From: Tannerella sp.
GTDB lineage: Bacteria > Bacteroidota > Bacteroidia > Bacteroidales > Tannerellaceae
Reading direction: 5' to 3'
Length of the DNA: 7,025 nucleotides
NCBI GenBank assembly: GCA_031277235.1
Contig: JAITMT010000283.1
Coordinates: forward strand, 1 to 7,025
Shown: in pieces, positions 1-5,044 of the stretch
How positions within the stretch are numbered: the first letter of the stretch is position 1
How the letters are laid out: each line of letters begins with the position of its first letter
The notes under the pieces: generated by a model
Database searches by the model: none
What the model was told of the DNA's origin: nothing
What the model saw: only the letters and a program-made list of their open reading frames with translations
Translations under genes and position numbers: made by a program

Positions 1-272
1 AGCCACTTGTATTTCCAGCGTTTGTAGGTGGCGTAGCCGATCGAAGCGATGAAAAGCGAGTAGAGCAGCCGCGTTTCGCCCATGGTGCGCATCGGCGGGC
101 GCTCAATGTAAATCCAGTAGCCCGTGATGAAAATTGCAAAAACTAAAATACCCGTAATCATCAGAATATCAGATATATATTTTTTTCTTTTTATCGTATA
201 AACAAAAATTCCCGCTCCCATCCAGCAAAGGAGCGACGCAACGGCGAAGTAAAAAAAGTTGTCCCAATTCAT
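1..272 (-). CDS. ccsA: CcsA-type cytochrome c biogenesis / heme attachment protein, N-terminal part (gene runs off the left edge)
   Basis: The ATG at 272-270 opens a frame with no stop through to base 1, giving 90 complete residues. Seen: MNWDNFFYFA start, a hydrophobic segment at about residues 6-25, a short KRKK cytoplasmic loop, a second hydrophobic segment at about 34-55, then ERPPMRTMGETRLLYS (57-72), the loop sequence I recognise from Bacteroidales CcsA proteins, leading into a third segment. Known of the family: with ResB, CcsA forms the System II machine that exports heme and joins it to CxxCH cysteines outside the membrane. The diagnostic WWD motif and periplasmic histidines would lie beyond the edge and cannot be seen. 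The start is 21 bp after the resB stop with no SD-like sequence, so it is probably co-transcribed with nrfHA. The 3' end lies outside the window. Confidence 0.85.
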   Translation of the reverse strand, partial: MNWDNFFYFAVASLLCWMGAGIFVYTIKRKKYISDILMITGILVFAIFITGYWIYIERPPMRTMGETRLLYSLFIASIGYATYKRWKYKW

Positions 273-293
273 TTTCAATTGCAAGTTTAGAAG

Positions 294-1496
294 TTAAGAT
301 TCATTTCGTTTTCCATTGATAATCAGGAAGAACATACCGACAGCCAACAGTGCGAAACCGATATAAACATAATTGCACCAGGGGTCGTACACGAGTTCAA
401 AACTGCTGTACGACGACAGCCTGCCTGCAGTATTGTCGTAACCATACTGATACACAGTCCAATCGCCGATTTTCAGCGGTTTATTCACCTCAATTCCAGC
501 ATGTTTCTTTTCTCCCGATTCTGTATATACGTCAATGTCGGAAATAAACTTTTTCGGTTCGGCAACGGTCATTACAATACTCTGATTATCACTCATTTTA
601 AGCGTCATAAAAAGTTGCGCCTGATTGCCGCCGCATACCCAGCCTTCGTGCGTTTCGCCCGTTTTCGGGTTTACAGCTTTGATGCGTGCAGCCGGCGTGG
701 CGCCCGGCATCGGAACTTCGCGGTACGTGCTATCGCTGTTGCGAATCGCGTTGTGGATATATTCCAGCAGGGAAATTTCCCAACCGTCAATCGTTCCTTC
801 CGGCTGTTTAACGTCAATTTGATAGTAATCCGGTTTGCCTTCCGGTTGCGGAGCGCCTGTCTGTAAATCAATGACAGTTAGTTGCGGAGGATACGTTTCC
901 ATGTCAAAATCGTTCAACTGAACGGCAATCGGCAATTCCTTCACATTTTCGCCGGCATCATAGACGCGCCACTCGGTTTCGCCTTCCTGCACGTACATGA
1001 TATATCGCTCCATATCAGCGCTTCCCACTCCCGCAGCCAGCAAAACAATCCATAAACCGATGTGATTCAGATAGAAAACATAATCTCTCCATTTGAAGGA
1101 ACACAATCGTCTGACAATCAGACTTCCAAGCGAAAGAATCGTAACAAAATACACCAGCACGAAAGCCCATGAAGTCGTCATCGCATTGAAACCCAGTTTT
1201 GCCGGAAAATTTGAAGTCTCCTGTTGCGGCGTCAGACCCATAATCAAAGTCAGCAAAACAAGCGCAGACAGAAGACAAACCGTCAGGGGAACACCTGTAA
1301 ACCATCTGATGAACAGACTGTTCCTGACAAAAACAGTCAGCAGGCACAACAATAATGTCATGCCTGCCGCCATATAATTTACGGGGGCTGCGAGGAGGTA
1401 AAAATCAAAACTGCCGACCGTGAGTTGCAGCAAGAATCCTGCCATGCAAATACCTGAAACAGTGATAATTCCTTCCCTGAAACCGAATCTCTGCAT
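294..1496 (-). CDS. resB: ResB/Ccs1-like cytochrome c biogenesis membrane protein
   Basis: 400 residues. Seen: five likely membrane segments at the N-terminus (about 9-30, 34-56, 68-88, 108-128, 140-157), a large extracytoplasmic domain (about 160-372), and a final membrane segment (374-394) with a short basic tail GKRNES. The motif YLNHIGLW (142-149) places a histidine (H145) in a membrane helix, as in ResB proteins, where a membrane histidine takes part in heme handling. The late segments VYQYGYD (348-354) and ELVYDPW (367-373) just before the last helix are also typical of the family. Known: ResB works with CcsA as the System II heme-channel and thioether-forming complex. The start is 3 bp past the stop of the upstream barrel gene, which suggests translational coupling; ccsA follows after 21 bp. 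Its job here is most likely maturation of NrfH and NrfA, although it may serve all c-type cytochromes of the cell. Confidence 0.9.
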   Translation of the reverse strand: MQRFGFREGIITVSGICMAGFLLQLTVGSFDFYLLAAPVNYMAAGMTLLLCLLTVFVRNSLFIRWFTGVPLTVCLLSALVLLTLIMGLTPQQETSNFPAKLGFNAMTTSWAFVLVYFVTILSLGSLIVRRLCSFKWRDYVFYLNHIGLWIVLLAAGVGSADMERYIMYVQEGETEWRVYDAGENVKELPIAVQLNDFDMETYPPQLTVIDLQTGAPQPEGKPDYYQIDVKQPEGTIDGWEISLLEYIHNAIRNSDSTYREVPMPGATPAARIKAVNPKTGETHEGWVCGGNQAQLFMTLKMSDNQSIVMTVAEPKKFISDIDVYTESGEKKHAGIEVNKPLKIGDWTVYQYGYDNTAGRLSSYSSFELVYDPWCNYVYIGFALLAVGMFFLIINGKRNES

Positions 1497-1499
1497 CGT

Positions 1500-2774
1500 T
1501 TATTTTTTAGACGAAAACAGTTGTGGTGTGATATTGACCGAAACCCAGCCCCAATCCTGCCACGACTTGTGAGCGCCGCCCTTGACGATGTCCATGGTTT
1601 GCGTTCCCAAATAGAACGAGTAACCCGCTAACAGTTTGACGTTTGGCATCACCGACCACGTCAGTTGCAAGTCAAATTCCGATCCAAGCCCTTTCTTGTA
1701 CTCTTCGTTGTTCAAACGAATATCCTGATTAATAAGGAAATAGTGATAATTGACAGATAAATCGGTCGTTTTGGAAGTTTTGAAAAAAGCCGCCAACTGA
1801 TTGTCCCAAAGTCCCGGATTCAAGCCGGGATTGAAAGGATTGGCGTAAAAATAATCCATCGTACCGTAGAATTTGTGATGCGTACCGTACAACGGATTAA
1901 ATGCCTCAAATTTAGCGCTTTCGGAGTCGTCTCCGCTCAAATAATCGCTTCCTGCACCCAGCGCAAATTGCTTATTGACAGCATATTTCAAAAACGCGCT
2001 CAGCAAAAAAGCCGACACTTTCGTCTCCGACGCATTTTTACCTGTTTGATAATACAGCGAACCGTTGATATCCCAAGCGCCTGATTTATAGGTTAAATAC
2101 GTTCCCAAAGTCTGCATGTGCGTTGTCGAAGGATCTGTTGCGGTACCCAGTTGCCAGCCCAGATTCATCGCCAGCAGCGAGATGCCGAACGGTTGCGCTG
2201 CGCTCCCGTGATGATACCAGAGCGTGTGCATCGTCTTGTACGGCTGCGCATTGTTGGTATTATAAAAACTGCCGCCAATCCTTCCTTCATTGTTGCGGTT
2301 GAACGCCAGAATCAGATGAAGCACGTCAGATTTGCCTTCATAACCAAGTTTCAGCGCATCGTGCGAGCGTCCCGACACGTTCCAGTCGAGGCTGCCGAGA
2401 ATCCGGTCGTCGTCGTACGAAAGAATTTGCCGTCCAATCTGTGCAAAAAGACCGCCGTTGGATTTCAATTTTCCCCACGATTCGTTGAGCATGAAACGCC
2501 CGTTCGGGTCAATCTGCGGGTCTTGTCCCCACACGCCTACGTGCTGTCCCGACACTTTCAGTTCGAGCATTGACGATTTGTAATTCATTGATAATCTGGC
2601 GCGATCATTGATAAAAGTTGCCGGCAATGCGCCTTCCACCCGTGGAAATAAGGCTCCGTTTCTGTATTCGCCCCGCGTGCGCAGTTGCGCATCCATGGAA
2701 AACACACTTTCGCTTTCCTGCGCCGCAACCCACAAGGGGAGCAGTAAAAATAATATTGGAAATAATCGTTTCAT
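1500..2774 (-). CDS. Outer-membrane beta-barrel protein of the alginate-export family, in the nrf operon
   Basis: 424 residues. Seen: signal peptide MKRLFPILFLLLPLWVAA with probable cleavage after A18, then a sequence of alternating polar/hydrophobic strands rich in Tyr, Trp and Gly with no other membrane helix. Alginate-export-like landmarks are GRQILSYDDDRILGSLDW (114-131) with GRSHDA (135-140), and FNPLYGTHHKFYG (292-304) followed by MDYFY. Known: the family is named after Pseudomonas AlgE, an outer-membrane porin for alginate, but most members have no link to alginate. No polysaccharide genes are nearby. Context: it lies 13 bp after nrfA and 3 bp before resB, so it is expressed with the nitrite reductase and heme-attachment genes. 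Inference: an outer-membrane channel serving nitrite respiration, for example passage of nitrite or ammonium. The substrate is unknown. The family call is fairly firm; the role is open. Confidence 0.8.
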   Translation of the reverse strand: MKRLFPILFLLLPLWVAAQESESVFSMDAQLRTRGEYRNGALFPRVEGALPATFINDRARLSMNYKSSMLELKVSGQHVGVWGQDPQIDPNGRFMLNESWGKLKSNGGLFAQIGRQILSYDDDRILGSLDWNVSGRSHDALKLGYEGKSDVLHLILAFNRNNEGRIGGSFYNTNNAQPYKTMHTLWYHHGSAAQPFGISLLAMNLGWQLGTATDPSTTHMQTLGTYLTYKSGAWDINGSLYYQTGKNASETKVSAFLLSAFLKYAVNKQFALGAGSDYLSGDDSESAKFEAFNPLYGTHHKFYGTMDYFYANPFNPGLNPGLWDNQLAAFFKTSKTTDLSVNYHYFLINQDIRLNNEEYKKGLGSEFDLQLTWSVMPNVKLLAGYSFYLGTQTMDIVKGGAHKSWQDWGWVSVNITPQLFSSKK

Positions 2775-2787
2775 AATTGTCTGTATT

Positions 2788-4284
2788 TTAATTCATTGCT
2801 AAATTTCCTTCCTGTTTCGCCTTTTCAATCCATTGCGGCAGAACGGTTTGTATCCATTTATCCTTGTCGCCTTTCAGTTTTTCCATGTCTAAACCGATGT
2901 ATTTCTGCGCTTTGTCTTTCGTCGAAATATCGGGCGTCGGCATTTCGGTTATGCCCATCGAGAAAAGTATCTTTTGCAGTTCCAATTGTGCCTGCATACT
3001 TTTGTCAAGACTGTGAGCCAGAATGCGTTGCGTTTCAACCGGAGCATGAAACGAAGCGCCGTGCGAAGCCACTCCGAAATCCCAGCGCCATTGCGCCTGG
3101 CGAATCAGTTTCAGCGCCTCAACCATTTTGAGGGAATCAACGCCGTTGTCCCACGCCGTTTTCGCCATGATGTGCGCCTTGGCGAGTTCCGTTTCCACCC
3201 GGTCGCGAATTTCCAGCGCTTTGTCCTGATATTCATAGACATAGTTGCGTAATTTTTCCTCGCTGTCGCGATGGCAGGTGCCGCAGGTCGAACTGATATT
3301 GTTCAACGGACTCATGACGTGATGGTCGGAATATTTGATGCCGCCTTCGGCAACGTAGGGCATGTGGCAGTCGGCGCACGAAAGCCCGCGCTGTCCGTGC
3401 GGTCCGAGTAAAAATATTTCATAATCAGGATGTTGAGCCTTTACGATAGGTGCTTTGCTGAGTGCATGTTTGAAGTCAAAAAATTGCAGATTGTCGTAAT
3501 ACTCTTCCATCTGCTCGACCGTCATGCCGCCGTCCCACGGAAAAGTGAGGTATTTTCCGTCTCCTTTCATGTAATATTCCACGTGACACTGCGCGCAAAC
3601 GAGCGAACGCATCTCTTCAATTGAACATTCCCTGATATCTTTTCCCTGACGCTCAAACGCTTCAATCAATGCGGGGCGCGTGATGACCAGATTCATCGTT
3701 ACAGGGTCGTGGCAGTCGGCGCAACCGATGGGATTCACGATTTCGCTACCCATCTGGCTCCACGCCTGCTTGTAGAAGTTTTCGATGCCGACTTCGTGCA
3801 TCATGCGCGGCACGTCGGGACTTTTACACGCCCAACACGTCGCGGGCTGCATGTCTTTCACATTGGCGTCGGGAGCGCCGGTGCGCAAGGTATGCTGTAC
3901 GTCCGTAACAGCGTAACCGTGTCCGCGGGGAGCCTGATAATCACGCGAAAAAGCGTAACCAGCCCACAAAATAACCATTTCGGGACGGCTTTCCAAAATA
4001 TCTTCCTGCATGTTGCCAAGATGTTTGCTGCGGAAATCCATGTTTTTCGTCTTTTTCCACGTTTCATACTCGCGGGGATAATTGATTCCCCAAATTTCGC
4101 TTTTTGATTCAAAAGGCTGAATTTCAACCTTTTTATTGTTGTAGATGGAGGCTATTTCTGCCCTTCTCTCCGTAATCGAAGCGGCAAGAAGTCCGAGCAA
4201 AAAGACCGCCACTACCACACAAGCAAATAATACCCAACCGATTATGGGTTTCTTTTGGATTAATTCTGCTAATTTTGTAAACAT
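2788..4284 (-). CDS. nrfA: Cytochrome c nitrite reductase, pentaheme catalytic subunit (ammonia-forming)
   Basis: 498 residues. Reduces nitrite to ammonia with six electrons outside the cytoplasmic membrane. Seen: an N-terminal hydrophobic helix (about 13-35) acting as export signal or membrane anchor; no clear cleavage site. There are five heme sites in the canonical order: CWACK (150-154, lysine-ligated catalytic heme), CADCH (188-192), CAQCH (230-234), CADCH (303-307), CGTCH (334-338). By alignment from memory with E. coli and Wolinella enzymes, R120 (in PRGHGYAV), Y237 (in CHVEYY) and H285 (in KAQH) are the active-site trio, and E236, Y237, K282 and Q284 the calcium-site residues. HGASFHAPVE (408-417) supplies a distal heme histidine in the C-terminal helical region. 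No key residue is missing and the length is normal. It starts 11 bp after the nrfH stop. Electron donor is NrfH. Confidence 0.97.
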   Translation of the reverse strand: MFTKLAELIQKKPIIGWVLFACVVVAVFLLGLLAASITERRAEIASIYNNKKVEIQPFESKSEIWGINYPREYETWKKTKNMDFRSKHLGNMQEDILESRPEMVILWAGYAFSRDYQAPRGHGYAVTDVQHTLRTGAPDANVKDMQPATCWACKSPDVPRMMHEVGIENFYKQAWSQMGSEIVNPIGCADCHDPVTMNLVITRPALIEAFERQGKDIRECSIEEMRSLVCAQCHVEYYMKGDGKYLTFPWDGGMTVEQMEEYYDNLQFFDFKHALSKAPIVKAQHPDYEIFLLGPHGQRGLSCADCHMPYVAEGGIKYSDHHVMSPLNNISSTCGTCHRDSEEKLRNYVYEYQDKALEIRDRVETELAKAHIMAKTAWDNGVDSLKMVEALKLIRQAQWRWDFGVASHGASFHAPVETQRILAHSLDKSMQAQLELQKILFSMGITEMPTPDISTKDKAQKYIGLDMEKLKGDKDKWIQTVLPQWIEKAKQEGNLAMN

Positions 4285-4295
4285 AGTATTTCTAT

Positions 4296-4877
4296 TTATT
4301 TATTGTTCATTAATTTCTTTAACCATTCAGGCACAGGCGATTCAGGCAGCGGAATCTGTGCATTGGGCGACGACGACAGGTTACTGACCATCGTGTGCGG
4401 CACTTCGCGGTGGCAATCCCAGCACGCCTTGCCTTCGCCTTCCTTAACCTGCGCATACTCAATCATTCCCGTCTTCACGAACTCCGTATTCAACTGAGTA
4501 TGACAGCGTATGCAATTTTGCATGATGACCGCTCTGCTGGCGTCTTTCGGACGAATCACCTGCGGTTCGGCACGCAACGTGAAAATGCTGGCGTGATATA
4601 AACCGTCTTTTGCCTTGAAAGCATATTTGCGGACAACGTTATCCTGTGGCACGTGACAATCATTGCAGGTAGCCTGCAACCCGTGCGAACTGTGCATCCA
4701 CGAGTGATAGTAGGGCGTCATGATGTGGCAGTTCACGCAAGCCGACGGCTCGTCCGAAAGATAGGAAAATGCCCTTGACATATACACGGAATAGCCTCCT
4801 AATCCAACAATTACACCCAATATAACGAATATCGGCACAATAAAAGGCTTTGGTATTCTATATAATAAGTTTTTCAT
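4296..4877 (-). CDS. nrfH: NrfH, tetraheme membrane quinol dehydrogenase, NapC/NirT family
   Basis: 193 residues. Anchors NrfA to the cytoplasmic membrane and carries electrons to it from menaquinol. Seen: one N-terminal membrane helix (about 12-33), then four heme sites CVNCH (47-51), CNDCH (71-75), CIRCH (122-126) and CWDCH (152-156). The first is followed by I-M, so it matches the CxxCHxM signature of NrfH, in which a methionine (here M53) ligates heme 1. K84 and D91 in RKYAFKAKDG have the same spacing as the Lys/Asp pair near the quinol pocket in Desulfovibrio NrfH; that match is by memory. A proline-rich tail of about 35 residues follows the last heme. The ATG at 4877 gives the positively charged MKNLLYRIPKP start directly before the helix. 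The leader AATAAGAT has no real SD sequence. It is the first gene of the operon, and nrfA follows after 11 bp. Confidence 0.96.
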   Translation of the reverse strand: MKNLLYRIPKPFIVPIFVILGVIVGLGGYSVYMSRAFSYLSDEPSACVNCHIMTPYYHSWMHSSHGLQATCNDCHVPQDNVVRKYAFKAKDGLYHASIFTLRAEPQVIRPKDASRAVIMQNCIRCHTQLNTEFVKTGMIEYAQVKEGEGKACWDCHREVPHTMVSNLSSSPNAQIPLPESPVPEWLKKLMNNK

Positions 4878-4893
4878 ATCTTATTGTATTAAA

Positions 4894-4916
4894 AATTGCT
4901 GCAAAATTAAGCAATT
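4894..4916. repeat. 7-bp inverted repeat flanking the -7-like box
   Basis: Seen: AATTGCT at 4894-4900 and its exact reverse complement AGCAATT at 4910-4916, separated by 9 bp. The spacer contains the TAATTTTG box (minus strand) of the presumed nrfH promoter. A dyad centred on the -7 element could be an operator or a short hairpin near the transcript start. In such AT-rich DNA it could also be chance. Confidence 0.45.
4902..4909 (-). promoter_or_regulatory. nrfH: Putative -7 promoter element of the nrf operon (TAATTTTG)
   Basis: Minus-strand TAATTTTG matches the Bacteroidetes primary-sigma -7 consensus TAnnTTTG exactly. It ends 24 bp before the nrfH ATG, which leaves a leader of about 20 nt. 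No TTTG or TTG lies at the usual -33 distance: the nearest candidate, TTTTTG ending at 4936, is 26 bp upstream of the box, somewhat too far. This suggests a promoter that needs an activator. The transcription start is not known. Confidence 0.5.
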
Positions 4917-4921
4917 ATAAA

Positions 4922-4937
4922 TGTTAAATCCGTAACA
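4922..4937. promoter_or_regulatory. Dyad TGTTA-N6-TAACA, possible CRP/FNR-family operator
   Basis: Seen: TGTTA at 4922-4926 and TAACA at 4933-4937, a perfect 5-bp dyad with a 6-bp spacer. CRP/FNR-superfamily sites such as TGTGA-N6-TCACA have the same geometry. Its centre is about 20 bp upstream of the -7-like box, where the missing -33 element would be. Bacteroidales often control nitrite/nitrosative-stress genes with CRP/FNR-type regulators such as HcpR. Assignment to any particular regulator is inference. Confidence 0.4.
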
Positions 4938-4967
4938 AAAATCACGGACAGTGAAAATTACGGATTT
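4926..4967. repeat. 10-bp perfect inverted repeat (AAATCCGTAA / TTACGGATTT) with T8 tract on the + strand
   Basis: Seen: arms at 4926-4935 and 4958-4967 with a 22-bp spacer, inside which TCAC (4942-4945) and GTGA (4951-4954) form a small inner stem with loop GGACA. On the + strand the right arm runs into eight T (4965-4972), the layout of an intrinsic terminator for + strand transcription. On the minus strand, where all genes lie, only three T follow, so it is a poor terminator for the PorE-like gene. Its left arm overlaps the TGTTA-N6-TAACA dyad. A regulatory structure or an antisense terminator are both possible. Confidence 0.55.
4938..4964. repeat. 11-bp direct repeat AAAATyACGGA, 16-bp period
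   Basis: Seen: AAAATCACGGA at 4938-4948 and AAAATTACGGA at 4954-4964, identical at 10 of 11 positions. A third, inverted copy of the core (TCCGTAA) lies at 4929-4935. Three related heptamers within 36 bp upstream of nrfH look like regulator half-sites. No regulator can be named from sequence. Confidence 0.5.
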
Positions 4968-4989
4968 TTTTTGGAAATTTCTGAATTTG

Positions 4990-4998
4990 TGTGGATAA
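4990..4998 (-). promoter_or_regulatory. Perfect DnaA-box 9-mer (TTATCCACA)
   Basis: The minus strand reads TTATCCACA, identical to the consensus high-affinity DnaA box. It is a single box in the middle of the nrfH upstream region, with no DnaA-box cluster or dnaA/dnaN genes in view, so it is not an origin. It may be a titration or regulatory site for DnaA, or chance. Confidence 0.35.
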
Positions 4999-5044
4999 CG
5001 GGCAAATGGCTAATTTATGAAAAACCGATCGTCCGACTATTTTT

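Larger units (their letters stand above)
1..4909 (-). other. Probable nrfH-nrfA-barrel-resB-ccsA operon (open at the left edge)
   Basis: Five genes in one direction with gaps of 11, 13, 3 and 21 bp and no hairpin-plus-T-run between them. The only promoter-like sequence is upstream of nrfH (4902-4909). The products form one functional set: quinol oxidation, nitrite reduction, outer-membrane passage, and heme attachment. The grouping is inferred from spacing and function. Further genes may follow ccsA outside the window. Confidence 0.8.

Noticed and set aside
265..281. CAATT/AATTG inverted repeat around the ccsA start codon
   Set aside because: Five A/T-rich pairs are too weak to propose translational control and are likely by chance.
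2118..2573. Open frame of 151 codons on the + strand
   Set aside because: Antisense to the barrel gene; the product is Arg-rich with no family resemblance, while the minus frame has a signal peptide and family motifs.
294..2774. A novel defence or mobile system between nrfA and ccsA
   Set aside because: Both genes belong to recognised envelope/heme families and fit a compact respiratory operon; no transposase, integrase, terminal repeats or target duplications were seen.
3709..4107. Open frame of 132 codons on the + strand
   Set aside because: Antisense to the region of nrfA that codes heme sites 1 and 2; the cysteine/histidine motifs are only in the minus frame.
4975..4988. FNR-like dyad AAATT-N4-AATTT
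   Set aside because: Made only of A/T in AT-rich DNA, lacks the FNR core TTGAT/ATCAA, and lies about 75 bp upstream of the putative -7 box.
5020..5037. Possible intrinsic terminator just after the PorE-like gene (CGATCG palindrome next to T5 on the minus strand)
   Set aside because: The only pairing leaves a loop of two bases or a bare 6-bp palindrome, too weak for a terminator stem.
4878..5044. Replication origin suggested by the DnaA box and repeats
   Set aside because: Only one DnaA box and no dnaA, dnaN or related genes; the repeats do not resemble the box.
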